DNA from: Acidobacteriota bacterium
GTDB taxonomy: Bacteria; Actinomycetota; Acidimicrobiia; Acidimicrobiales; RAAP-2
Reading direction: 5' to 3'
Assembly: GCA_018971385.1 (NCBI GenBank)
Contig: JAGXAY010000002.1
Location: forward strand, 28,209-92,208
Length of the DNA: 64,000 nucleotides
Of this stretch, positions 8,829-17,201 are shown one piece after another. Made by a program: the position numbers and the translations under genes. The notes under the pieces are model-generated. The model made no database searches. It saw nothing but the letters and a program-made list of their open reading frames with translations, and was not told the DNA's origin. Every line of letters begins with the position of its first letter. The stretch's first letter is position 1.

Positions 8829-10376
8829 CTAGCGTTCGACGCGACGGACCCCGGGGGTCGTTTCGAGGGTGTCCGGTTCCCCGGCGACCTCGTCCAGTGC
8901 TCCGTCGATGAAGGTCGGCACCGGAACGGGATCGAGCTCGTGGTGAGCGTCGTCCACGTACGTCGGGGCGGGTGTCGCCACGTACTCACCCTCGTCGGTG
9001 CGAACGACCACGTTCGTGACCTTTCGTTTTCCGATACCCGAGACGCCCTGCATCTCCTTCGCGATGCGGTACGCCAGCGGGTAGGACAGTAGGGGAATGA
9101 CGATCACGAGAACGCGCATCGCCCAGAGCACGGTGTTGAGGGAGATTTTGAAGTAGTTGGCGATCACGTCGGTGGACGACGCGATGAACAACATCGTGAG
9201 CAACATGGTGACCGCCACTCCCGCCGCGGTGCGCTTCGGACGGTTGTGGGGTCGATCGAGCAGGTTGTGCAGGGCGTTGTCTCCGGTGTAGCGACGCTCA
9301 ATAGCCGGCCAGGCGAAGATCGCCGTGAAGAGAATCCCCGGGAAGATCACGGCCGGAATCGTGACCTCCAGTGGGATGGTGTGGCCGAATCCCGTGAACT
9401 CCCATGCGGGGAAGATACGCAGGGCGCCGTCGAGGAATCCCATGTACCAGTCGGGTTGGACGGCGTAGGAGATACGCGAGGCGAAGTAGGGACCAAACTG
9501 CCAGATGGGGTTGATCTGAGCGAAGGCGCCGAGGAGCGCAATGACGCCCGTCACGAACATCAAGAATCCGGTGGTCTTGGCCATGAAGACCGGGAACATC
9601 GGGGAGCCCACCACGTTGTTTTCGGTGCGACCCGGGCCCGGGAACTGGGTGTGCTTCTGGCGAACCAGCAAGAACAAGTGCGCGCCGACGAGTCCCAGGA
9701 TGATGAGCGGGATCACGAGGACGTGCAGGATGAAGAAACGAGCCAGGATGTCGGTCCCCGGGAAGTTGCCACCGAAGAGGAAGAAGGCGACGTAGGTTCC
9801 GACTACCGGGACCGACAAGATAATCGAGTACATGATGCGAATACCCGTGCCCGAGACCAGGTCGTCGGGGAGTGAGTAGCCGAGGAACCCGTTAGCGATC
9901 GCCAGAATCAGCAGCGTCGTCCCGATGGTCCAGTTCAGCTCGCGGGGCTTACGGAACGCACCCGTGAAGAAGATGCGGGCCATGTGCACCACGATGGCCC
10001 CGGCGAAGATGTCAGCGGCCCAGTGGTGCATCTGACGCATGAGCAGTCCGCCGCGCACGGCGAAGGAGAGGTTGACCGTCGAGGCGTAGGCCTCGCTCAT
10101 CTTCTGTCCGAAGAGGGGCAAGTAACTGCCGTTGTAGGTCACGACGGTCTGGCTGGGCACGTAGTAGAGGGTGAGGAACACTCCCGTGAGCATCAGCACC
10201 ATGAAGGAGTAGAGGGCGATCTCGCCCAGCATGAAGGACCAGTGATCCGGGAAAATCTTGTCGAGGAAGGTGCGACCACCCTTGGCGACGCCGAGGCGGT
10301 CGTCCAACTCGTTGAGAACCTGTCCCACCTTGCCGTATCGGCCGGCCGAGGACGACTCACGTGAGGTAGTGCTCAT
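8829..10376 (-). CDS. qcrB: Cytochrome bc complex, cytochrome b subunit
   Basis: QcrB is the membrane subunit that oxidises menaquinol in the actinobacterial bc-aa3 respiratory branch. The ATG overlaps the qcrA stop by four bases (ATGA) and gives 515 residues starting MSTTSRES. Multiple membrane helices are visible. Heme-b ligand histidines lie in LLMRQMHHWAADI with VVHMARIF, and in FFILHVLVIPL with GAHLFLLVRQKH. GAFRKPRELNW and GYSLPDDLVSGTG are hallmark segments of actinobacterial QcrB. The cytoplasmic C-terminal extension is typical of the group. Operon order is ctaE-qcrC-qcrA-qcrB. Confidence 0.97.
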   Translation of the reverse strand: MSTTSRESSSAGRYGKVGQVLNELDDRLGVAKGGRTFLDKIFPDHWSFMLGEIALYSFMVLMLTGVFLTLYYVPSQTVVTYNGSYLPLFGQKMSEAYASTVNLSFAVRGGLLMRQMHHWAADIFAGAIVVHMARIFFTGAFRKPRELNWTIGTTLLILAIANGFLGYSLPDDLVSGTGIRIMYSIILSVPVVGTYVAFFLFGGNFPGTDILARFFILHVLVIPLIILGLVGAHLFLLVRQKHTQFPGPGRTENNVVGSPMFPVFMAKTTGFLMFVTGVIALLGAFAQINPIWQFGPYFASRISYAVQPDWYMGFLDGALRIFPAWEFTGFGHTIPLEVTIPAVIFPGILFTAIFAWPAIERRYTGDNALHNLLDRPHNRPKRTAAGVAVTMLLTMLFIASSTDVIANYFKISLNTVLWAMRVLVIVIPLLSYPLAYRIAKEMQGVSGIGKRKVTNVVVRTDEGEYVATPAPTYVDDAHHELDPVPVPTFIDGALDEVAGEPDTLETTPGVRRVER

Positions 10377-11308
10377 GAACGCTCCCAAAAGCCCGGGCCC
10401 ACCGGCTCCTTGTAGTCCGACTGCGACTGGAGGTAGCCCTGCGAGTCGACCATTAAGGGCAACTGAGGCAGGGGGCGCGGAGCGGGACCGAAGTTCGGCA
10501 GAGCCCCGTTCGCGACGTTGAACATCGACTGGTGGCAGGGACAGACGAGAAGCTGCAACTGCTGCTCGTAGAGCCCCACCGGGCACCCCAGGTGGGTGCA
10601 GAGCTTGGAGTAGGCGACGTAACCTTGGGGCGCCCAGGTCTCTCGTCCCTTCATGGTCGTGAAGTTCTCGTTCGAAATACGAATCAGTACCGTCTGGTCG
10701 ACCGCCTGTCCGTTGTCCGTGTTCTGAAATCCTTCGGGGTAGACCGTCGTGATGGAACCGACCGCCAAATCGGTGACGTTGACTCGACGCCCCGTGATGT
10801 CAACGAGATAGGACCCCGTCGTCCAGTCCGTGTGGAACAACGTTCCCTTCGGCATCGGACCGAGCGACCGCACGAGCGGGAAAAGGCTCACTACTCCGAA
10901 GACCCCCATGCCCGTGCCGAGGAGTCCACCCAAGAACTTGCGCCGCTGAATGATGCCGCCGCCACGCTCGACAATCGCCGCGGCGAACGCGTCACGGTCC
11001 GCCTCCGAGTTAGCGAGAGGGTGACGCTCCTCGACGAAGGGTCCCCGCGGCATGAGGTACTTTCCCCACGCAATCAGTCCCGCTCCGAGGCTCACGGCGC
11101 CACCACCCAGGGTGGCCCCGAGGGTCCAGGGCGCCAGGTTCATCACGAAGGCGACCGCGAAGAGCACCAGCAAGATGATGCCGACGAGGAAGAGGACGCC
11201 GATCCAGCCTTCGACGACCCCCGGTCGCCGAGCCGCTGGCTGCATGTGCGGGTCATCGGCGGACACACCGCGCAACGACACCGGAGTGTGCTGGTCGTGA
11301 TCGCTCAC
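10373..11308 (-). CDS. qcrA: Rieske iron-sulfur subunit of cytochrome bc complex
   Basis: QcrA carries the 2Fe-2S cluster that moves electrons from menaquinol to cytochrome c. The 311-residue protein has three membrane segments in the N-terminal half, the third preceded by a twin-arginine-like IIQRRKFLGG, and a C-terminal Rieske fold with CTHLGC and CPCHQS supplying the two Cys and two His ligands. The triple-helix N-terminus is characteristic of actinobacterial Rieske proteins. The GTG start overlaps the qcrC stop (GTGA), and the stop overlaps qcrB. Confidence 0.97.
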   Translation of the reverse strand: MSDHDQHTPVSLRGVSADDPHMQPAARRPGVVEGWIGVLFLVGIILLVLFAVAFVMNLAPWTLGATLGGGAVSLGAGLIAWGKYLMPRGPFVEERHPLANSEADRDAFAAAIVERGGGIIQRRKFLGGLLGTGMGVFGVVSLFPLVRSLGPMPKGTLFHTDWTTGSYLVDITGRRVNVTDLAVGSITTVYPEGFQNTDNGQAVDQTVLIRISNENFTTMKGRETWAPQGYVAYSKLCTHLGCPVGLYEQQLQLLVCPCHQSMFNVANGALPNFGPAPRPLPQLPLMVDSQGYLQSQSDYKEPVGPGFWERS

Positions 11309-12189
11309 TGGCGCTCTCCTACCCAGTATCCAATGAGGGCCAGGAGGCCCACGCCAATAAGAAGTCCCACGAAGCCTTCGGCCACCGGTCCGAGCCCTCC
11401 GAGACCGAGACCACCCGGGTTACGGGGGTGCTGGAGGTACTCGGTGACGTAGGCCACGATGTCGCGAACCTGGTAGTCGCTCAAGTTTCCGGTGAATCGA
11501 GGCATGTTGCCGGGCCCGGTACGAATCGCCTCCACTACCTGAAAGGCGGGAATATTGCGGAGGGAGGGCGCGTAGGTTCCTTGCGCCAGGGCGTCACCGT
11601 CACCCTCGATGGTGTGGCACGCCGCACAGTTCAGGGCGAAGAGCGCCGCGCCGTCCGCGACGTTCGCCCCCGCCAGATGGGGAGTCGGAATCGCCGGATA
11701 AGACGGGTCGAGCGAGTTGATCCACGCGGCGATCGCCACCGCCTGATCGTGAGTGAGACGCGGTGTCCGCCGGTCCGCCTGCACCGAGCGGGGGTTAGCC
11801 GCGGGCATGCGACCCGACTCAATCCAGAAGTCGATGGTGGCCGAGCCGAGGCCCACGAGATTCGGGAACGCACCCGAGGTGCCGTCCGCGGGTACCCCGT
11901 TCGCGTTCACCCCGTGACAGGACGCGCAGTTCTCGAGGTAGAGGGACTGGCCCAGTGTGGCCAGAGCCGGGGAGGGCACCGTGTAGGTGATGGCCCCGTT
12001 GCCGTAACTGGTGACCGCTCCCGAGGAGTTCTTCACGACCATCGACGAGTTCGGCGTACCGGAGTTCGCGGCACCGGTCTGGTACGGCGTTTGGGAGGAT
12101 GCGCCGGCGGCCGTGGCGAGGGTGATGAGCGGCGCGGCCGCCAAGACACCCACCAGGAGACCGAGGCTGAATCGCGAGGAGATCTTCAC
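11305..12189 (-). CDS. qcrC: Diheme cytochrome c subunit of bc complex
   Basis: QcrC links the bc complex directly to the aa3 oxidase in bacteria lacking soluble cytochrome c. I place the start at the GTG giving VKISSRFSLGLL, five bases after the ctaE stop (294 residues), because the in-frame extension enters ctaE. An N-terminal hydrophobic segment is followed by two CxxCH heme sites, CASCH (about residue 88) and CAACH (about 188), and a C-terminal membrane anchor ending at GERQ. The unusually long Ser/Thr/Asn-rich linker before the first heme is presumably exposed outside the membrane. Confidence 0.95.
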   Translation of the reverse strand: MKISSRFSLGLLVGVLAAAPLITLATAAGASSQTPYQTGAANSGTPNSSMVVKNSSGAVTSYGNGAITYTVPSPALATLGQSLYLENCASCHGVNANGVPADGTSGAFPNLVGLGSATIDFWIESGRMPAANPRSVQADRRTPRLTHDQAVAIAAWINSLDPSYPAIPTPHLAGANVADGAALFALNCAACHTIEGDGDALAQGTYAPSLRNIPAFQVVEAIRTGPGNMPRFTGNLSDYQVRDIVAYVTEYLQHPRNPGGLGLGGLGPVAEGFVGLLIGVGLLALIGYWVGERQ

Positions 12190-12194
12190 GGGAC

Positions 12195-12803
12195 CTACTT
12201 CAGAAGGAACAGGGACGAGTACAGGCCAATCCACACCACGTCCACGAAGTGCCAGTAGTAACTGACTCCCTGGAAAGCGGCCAACTCACCGGGGTCGCCC
12301 TCGGTACCCCTCATACGGAAGAGGAGGAACAGCATGGCCACGAGACCGAGGGTCACGTGCAGACCGTGCAAGCCGGTCGTGATGTAGAACACGGAACCGT
12401 ACGCGTTGGTGTACCAACGGGTCGCCAAGTGGGTCCACTCGTACACCTGGTTCAAGACGAACGCCAACCCCAAGAACAAAGAGATCCACACCCAGGTGCG
12501 GGCTTGGTCGCGCCGACGACGCTCAATGAGCCAGACCGCGTACTGCATCGTGAAGGAGGACGCCACGAGAATGATGGTGAAAATCCCCGACTGGAGAACG
12601 TCGAGGTGGGTTCCCTTCGGGGGCCAGGAGGCCAGGTGAGCACGGATGGTAAAGAGAGCGGCGAAGAGTCCGGAGAAGAACATCAGCTCGCTGCCGAGCC
12701 AAATCATGACCCCAATCGCCAACATCGGCGGGCGATCGTGAACAATCTTCTCCGGTTTCGCCAGGCCGTTAGCGGGGATTGCCTGACTCACGCGCTCCAC
12801 CAT
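12195..12803 (-). CDS. ctaE: Cytochrome c oxidase subunit III
   Basis: This 202-residue integral membrane subunit of the aa3 oxidase has five predicted helices, with IGVMIWLGSELMFFSGLFAA near the N-terminus and HGLHVTLGLVAML and YYWHFVDVVWIGLY near the C-terminus, all typical of CtaE. It leads ctaE-qcrC-qcrA-qcrB, the classical actinobacterial order. The catalytic subunits ctaC and ctaD are not in this window. A TTCACAA half-site lies directly upstream of the start on the opposite strand. Confidence 0.96.
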   Translation of the reverse strand: MVERVSQAIPANGLAKPEKIVHDRPPMLAIGVMIWLGSELMFFSGLFAALFTIRAHLASWPPKGTHLDVLQSGIFTIILVASSFTMQYAVWLIERRRRDQARTWVWISLFLGLAFVLNQVYEWTHLATRWYTNAYGSVFYITTGLHGLHVTLGLVAMLFLLFRMRGTEGDPGELAAFQGVSYYWHFVDVVWIGLYSSLFLLK

Positions 12804-12812
12804 AACAAAATT

Positions 12813-12821
12813 TTCACAAGG
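12813..12821. promoter_or_regulatory. Candidate Rex half-operator upstream of ctaE
   Basis: TTCACAAGG on the plus strand (TTGTGAA read towards the gene) lies about ten bases upstream of the ctaE ATG. It matches one arm of the Rex consensus TTGTGAA-N4-TTCACAA; the other arm is poor (3 of 7). The same nine bases recur upstream of nuoA. The surrounding 12804-12857 also contains TAATGA, a possible -10. Confidence 0.3.
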
Positions 12822-12857
12822 TCATTACCCCGCAATTAGGTGACGAGTGGTGCCCTC

Positions 12858-15164
12858 TCAGGGGCGCTGTAGGGAGGGCGGGAGGCCCTCTGACGCCACC
12901 ACGGCCAACCGGCGCGTCGGTCGCGTCATCGCCACGTAGAGGGTGCGAAGCCCCCGCGGGCTCGGCGACCCGTCACGACTGCCGCGCGCGGCAATGCGCC
13001 CCGGTTCGACGACCACGACACCGTCAAACTCCAGCCCGTTGGCCCCTTCCGCGCTGACCACCACGAGGTCGGCGCCGAGCCCCCGACCGTCTTCGCGCAG
13101 GGGATCGACGGGGTCGAGCTCCGCCTCGGTCAGAAGAGTGAGAAGGTGAGCGCACTCCTCCTGGGTCGCGATCACCGCGACTCGCCCGGGGGTGAGGTCT
13201 CGCACGTACGAACGAACCAACTCGACGAGCGTTCGGTCCCGGTCGTCCCGGGACACCTCGACGAGATCCGGAGTGGCCCCCGCTCGACGGACGGCGCGAG
13301 GCGGGGTGACGTCGACTGCGGCCGCCGCGAGCGTCGGGGCGGCGAAATCGAGCACCTCCTCGGGCGTGCGGTACGACACGCTCAGTTCCACTCGAGTGGG
13401 TTCCTTACGGGGTTCGAGAACGTCGAGCAGGGCCGACCACGAGGCGGCCGATCCCGGCGTCGTCGCCTGACCCATGTCACCGACGATGGTCATGGACCCG
13501 GCGAGGTCCCGCCGTTTCAACACTCGAAGTTCCATTGGGGAGAGGTCTTGGGCCTCGTCGACCACGATGTGGCCGTAGGTAACGAACTCCGCCTCGTCCA
13601 GTTCGGGAACTCGCGTGGTGCCGAGTCGCTGCGCTTCGCGCAGGGCGGCGGCCCTAATCTCGCCGCTGTAGGAGTCGAGGTCGACACCGTCCAAGACTTC
13701 GGGCGTGCGGGCCGCGACGGGTCGAGGCCGCTTACGGGGCCCGAGAACGACTCGCGCTTCGTCAATGAGCGCGGCGTCGGCCGCCGTCCACGAGACCTCA
13801 TCAACGCTACGACTGCGGGGCCGAAGGAGCAGTGACATCTCCTCGTCGGTGAGTACACCACGAGCCGCCACTCGCAGTAACGCGGGTGAACCAAAGAGAT
13901 CGTGCAGCAAATCCTGACCCGTCAGACGGGGCCAAATGCGCTGAACGATCTGCTTAAAGTCGATGTTGGAGCGAATCTGTTCGGCCAAGTCGGTGTGGGT
14001 CGTGGAGTCCTCGCCACTGCCGTTCTCGAAGCGGCGCCGGTACTTGTCCGCCAGGCGAGTGGCCAGTTCTCGACTCACCGCCGAACGGCGCTGATTGTGA
14101 TTACCCGGCCGGCGACGCGCCCGTTCGACGATGTCGCGAGTGTCCTCGGGCCCCACGACGATGGTGGCGCGACCGAGGGCGAAGCTGATCTCTTTCGTGA
14201 GAGGGCGCTCTCGAGTACGAACGGCGCGCAGAATGACCTGCGCCATTCTTTCGTCACCCTTTAAGCGGCGTACCTCTTCGGACTCGGTGGCCCCGACCAT
14301 GACGTTGCTCACGAGGCCCGCGACCGTTGACAACGTGACTCCGGACTCGCCGAGCGACGGTAGAACGTTGCCGATGTAGGACAAGAACAGCGGGTTCGGG
14401 CCGACGACCAGGACCCCCTGGCGCTCGAGGGTGGCTCGATACGTGAAGAGGAGGTAGGCCGCCCGGTGAAGCGCCACGGCCGTCTTTCCCGTCCCGGGTC
14501 CACCTTGAACGAGAAGGATGCCGGCCGCGGGATGGCGAATAATGCGGTCCTGCTCCCCCTGAATCGTGGCGACGATGTCCCCCATGCGACCCGTACGAGC
14601 CCGACCGAGGGCGGCGAGGAGGGCCCCCGGCCCCCCGAGGGCGAGCCCTCCGTCGACCAGTCCGTCCTTCGTCGCCTCTCGCAACGTGTCTTCGGGCAGA
14701 TGAATTTCCCCCGAAGCATCCGCGAAGTACTCGTCTTCGAGTGAGACGACCTCGTGACCCCGGATAGCGACGTGGCGCCGGCGCGAGAGCCCGAGGGGCT
14801 CAACGCCGGTGGCGCGATAAAAGGCCTCAGCGACCGGCGCCCGCCAGTCCACCACCAGGGGGTTCAGATCACGGTCCGAGACGGCGAGTCGACCAACGTG
14901 GTAGGTGTCCCCCGGTCCCGTTTCCGTGGCGAAGTAGTCGATACGGCCAAAGAACAGAGGTTGATCGCCAATAGCCAACTGGTCGAGGCGTTGGAGAGCC
15001 GTCCCCATCACCACGTCACGTTCGACGAGGTCCCCCGCACCACGCATCGTGGCAACGGACGCCGAATCTCGTAGAGCCGTCGCCTCTCGTCGCATGTGTT
15101 CGAGGGCGACGAGGGCCTCCGACAGGAACTCCTGCTCCTCGGCGATGTCGTGTTCGTGAGCCAC
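12858..15164 (-). CDS. helD: HelD-family UvrD-like ATPase (RNA polymerase recycling motor)
   Basis: The 768-residue product has an N-terminal Glu/Arg-rich helical arm (about residues 5-60), a conserved VVDWRAPVAEAFYRA segment (about 104-118), a Walker A QGGPGTGKTA (220-229), a Walker B VVDEAQDLSP and late superfamily-1 helicase motifs including YVAMTRPTRRL. This order marks HelD/HelR rather than UvrD or PcrA. HelD proteins in Gram-positive bacteria remove stalled RNA polymerase from DNA, and some actinobacterial members (HelR) protect against rifamycins; which role applies here cannot be read from sequence. The start has a good Shine-Dalgarno (AAGGAGAG), and TAGACT upstream is a likely -10. 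The gene is divergent from hemE. Confidence 0.88.
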   Translation of the reverse strand: MAHEHDIAEEQEFLSEALVALEHMRREATALRDSASVATMRGAGDLVERDVVMGTALQRLDQLAIGDQPLFFGRIDYFATETGPGDTYHVGRLAVSDRDLNPLVVDWRAPVAEAFYRATGVEPLGLSRRRHVAIRGHEVVSLEDEYFADASGEIHLPEDTLREATKDGLVDGGLALGGPGALLAALGRARTGRMGDIVATIQGEQDRIIRHPAAGILLVQGGPGTGKTAVALHRAAYLLFTYRATLERQGVLVVGPNPLFLSYIGNVLPSLGESGVTLSTVAGLVSNVMVGATESEEVRRLKGDERMAQVILRAVRTRERPLTKEISFALGRATIVVGPEDTRDIVERARRRPGNHNQRRSAVSRELATRLADKYRRRFENGSGEDSTTHTDLAEQIRSNIDFKQIVQRIWPRLTGQDLLHDLFGSPALLRVAARGVLTDEEMSLLLRPRSRSVDEVSWTAADAALIDEARVVLGPRKRPRPVAARTPEVLDGVDLDSYSGEIRAAALREAQRLGTTRVPELDEAEFVTYGHIVVDEAQDLSPMELRVLKRRDLAGSMTIVGDMGQATTPGSAASWSALLDVLEPRKEPTRVELSVSYRTPEEVLDFAAPTLAAAAVDVTPPRAVRRAGATPDLVEVSRDDRDRTLVELVRSYVRDLTPGRVAVIATQEECAHLLTLLTEAELDPVDPLREDGRGLGADLVVVSAEGANGLEFDGVVVVEPGRIAARGSRDGSPSPRGLRTLYVAMTRPTRRLAVVASEGLPPSLQRP

Positions 15165-15240
15165 GAAACTCTCCTTGGGGCGCCACGGTGGCGTCTGACG
15201 AGTCTAGGTCCTCACGCGCCGACCCCCTTCGGGGCCCTTC

Positions 15241-15246
15241 TAGGCT
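15241..15246 (+). promoter_or_regulatory. Leaderless-type -10 element of hemE
   Basis: TAGGCT is followed by six bases (AACGGG) and the hemE GTG. No Shine-Dalgarno precedes the start codon. Confidence 0.6.
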
Positions 15247-15252
15247 AACGGG

Positions 15253-16299
15253 GTGACGTCACCCGCCTTGTCTAACTCATCGTTCCTTCGGGCCTGTCGG
15301 GGAGAGAGCGTTGACCACGTCCCGGTCTGGTTTATGCGCCAGGCCGGGAGGTCTCTGCCGGAGTACCGGGCCCTGCGGGGGACGGGTTCCATCCTCGAGG
15401 CCATCGCCGATCCGGAGATTGCCGCGGAAGTCACCCTCCAGCCCGTCCGTCGCTACGGTGTGGACGCCGCCATTCTCTTCTCCGACATCGTCGTGCCCTT
15501 CCACGCTCTCGGTTTCGGGGTGGACGTGGTTCCTGGTCGTGGCCCGGTCGTGGCCGAACCGTTTCGGTCCGCCGCGGATCTCGAACGCCTTCGCCCCCTC
15601 ACCGAGGACGACATCACTCACGTCACCGCCACCGTCGATCGCGTCGTCGTCGAGCTCGGCGACACCACCCCTCTCATTGGCTTCGCCGGGGCCCCCTTTA
15701 CTGTGGCGTCCTACCTGGTGGAAGGGGCGCCCACCCGGGAGTTCGGTGTCATCAAGACGTTGATGCACTCCGACCCGACTCTCTACGACGCTCTGATGGA
15801 CCGGGTCGTCGAGACGACCGTGACCTTCCTTCGAGCCCAAGTGGCCCACGGCGCGAGCGCCTTGCAACTCTTCGACTCTTGGGCGGGGTCCCTCACCCGC
15901 GACGAGTATCGACGCTTCGCGCAACCCGCCACGGAGCGGGTGCTCGCGGCTCTCGCTGACCTCAACGTACCCACCATTCTCTTCGGAGTCGGCACGGGAG
16001 AGCTACTGGTCGACATGGCCTCGTGCGGATCCAGCGTCCTCGGAATCGACTGGCACGTGGACCTCGACGAGGGGCGCCGACGGGCGGGGAAACCCGTCCA
16101 GGGCAACCTCGATCCGGCCCGGTGCCTCGGAAGTGCGGACCTCGCCGTCGACGCCGCCCGGGAAGTCCTCCACCACGCGGGTCGCGACACCGGACACATC
16201 TTTAACCTGGGACACGGGGTGATTCCCCACACCAACCCCGACGTTCTCGCCGCAGTGGTGGACGTTGTACACAACGAAGGAAAGGCTGGCGTCCGATGA
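15253..16299 (+). CDS. hemE: Uroporphyrinogen decarboxylase
   Basis: HemE decarboxylates uroporphyrinogen III to coproporphyrinogen III in the cytoplasm. The 348-residue protein has the N-terminal signature VPVWFMRQAGRSLPEYR with substrate-binding arginines, the catalytic Asp region AAILFSDIVVP, and the GFAGAPFTVASYLVEG signature. Its stop overlaps the ferrochelatase start (ATGA), founding a hemE-cpfC-cgoX operon read from a leaderless-type promoter. The early steps of the pathway are encoded at 46-54 kb of this window. Confidence 0.97.
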   Translation: MTSPALSNSSFLRACRGESVDHVPVWFMRQAGRSLPEYRALRGTGSILEAIADPEIAAEVTLQPVRRYGVDAAILFSDIVVPFHALGFGVDVVPGRGPVVAEPFRSAADLERLRPLTEDDITHVTATVDRVVVELGDTTPLIGFAGAPFTVASYLVEGAPTREFGVIKTLMHSDPTLYDALMDRVVETTVTFLRAQVAHGASALQLFDSWAGSLTRDEYRRFAQPATERVLAALADLNVPTILFGVGTGELLVDMASCGSSVLGIDWHVDLDEGRRRAGKPVQGNLDPARCLGSADLAVDAAREVLHHAGRDTGHIFNLGHGVIPHTNPDVLAAVVDVVHNEGKAGVR

Positions 16300-17201
16300 G
16301 CATCGGCGTACTCGTCATGGCCTACGGAACTCCGAGTTCCCGAGAGGCCATTGAGCCCTACTACACCCGTATTCGACACGGTCGCCCCCCGACTCCCGAG
16401 CTTCTCCACGAACTCACCGACCGCTACCAACAGATTGGGGGAACCTCACCGCTGGCTGCTCGCACCGCGGACCAGGTGAGTGCGCTGGCCGCCCGACTGG
16501 AGGAGCGTCACCCCGGACTCTTCGACGTCCGGTTCGCGTCGAAGTACGAACCGCCCATGATCGAGGACATAGCTCCCGGCTTCGCCGCCGACGGCATCAC
16601 TCGGGTCATCGGTCTCGTGCTCGCCCCCCACTCCTCCTCCATGTCCACCGACCAGTACTTCGAGCGGGCGCGGGCCAGTCTGGGAGACACCGTCGAGTTT
16701 CTCCCCGTGGACTCCTGGTGGGACCGGGAGGACTTCGTCGAGGTCATGGCCGATCGCGTCTCCCGGGCTCTCGCGAGCCTTCCGGCCGACGCCGCCGAGA
16801 TGGCCGAGGTCGTCTTCTCCGCCCACTCCCTGCCCATCAAGATTCTGGAGAAGGGTGACACCTACCCGGACCAGATCCGCGAGAGCGCTCGCCGAGTCGC
16901 CGAGTCGCTCGGCCTCGCTCGCTGGGACACGGCCTGGCAGTCAGCCGGGCGGACCGCCGACCCCTGGCTCGGGCCGGACATTCTCGAGGTGCTGCGCACC
17001 AAGCGAGAGTCCGGGGTGTCGCATCTGGTGTCCTGTCCCATCGGCTTCGTGTCGGACCACCTCGAAGTCCTCTTCGACATCGACATTCAGGCGGCTGAAC
17101 TCGCGCGGGAGATTGATCTGCACCTCGTGCGCACGGCCTCTCTCAACGACGCCACTGACTTCATCGACGTTCTCGCCCGGGTGGTCGAGGAGCGGGCGTG
17201 A
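16296..17201 (+). CDS. cpfC: Ferrochelatase (coproporphyrin ferrochelatase type)
   Basis: It inserts ferrous iron into the porphyrin; next to cgoX in a Gram-positive-type genome the expected substrate is coproporphyrin III. The catalytic His lies in VVFSAHSLPIKI and the partner Glu in FVSDHLEVLFDID. The length is 301 residues. Only one Cys is present (SCPIGF), so the C-terminal 2Fe-2S cluster described for mycobacterial ferrochelatases is not possible here. The ATG overlaps hemE and the stop overlaps cgoX (GTGA). The older gene name is hemH. Confidence 0.93.
   Translation: MSIGVLVMAYGTPSSREAIEPYYTRIRHGRPPTPELLHELTDRYQQIGGTSPLAARTADQVSALAARLEERHPGLFDVRFASKYEPPMIEDIAPGFAADGITRVIGLVLAPHSSSMSTDQYFERARASLGDTVEFLPVDSWWDREDFVEVMADRVSRALASLPADAAEMAEVVFSAHSLPIKILEKGDTYPDQIRESARRVAESLGLARWDTAWQSAGRTADPWLGPDILEVLRTKRESGVSHLVSCPIGFVSDHLEVLFDIDIQAAELAREIDLHLVRTASLNDATDFIDVLARVVEERA

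Noticed and set aside
10532..11452. Long open frame (306 codons) opposite qcrA and qcrC
   Set aside because: High GC leaves long open frames opposite real genes. Its composition is charged and repetitive, and it overlaps two firmly identified genes.
12858..15164. Superfamily-1 helicase as part of a defence island
   Set aside because: Its motifs fit HelD, a housekeeping RNA polymerase factor, and no defence genes flank it.
15241..15252. TAGGCTAAC as a DtxR/IdeR iron box at hemE
   Set aside because: It matches only the centre of the box; the left arm is absent, and the same TAGGCT occurs at unrelated genes at a fixed distance from the start, so a -10 element explains it better.
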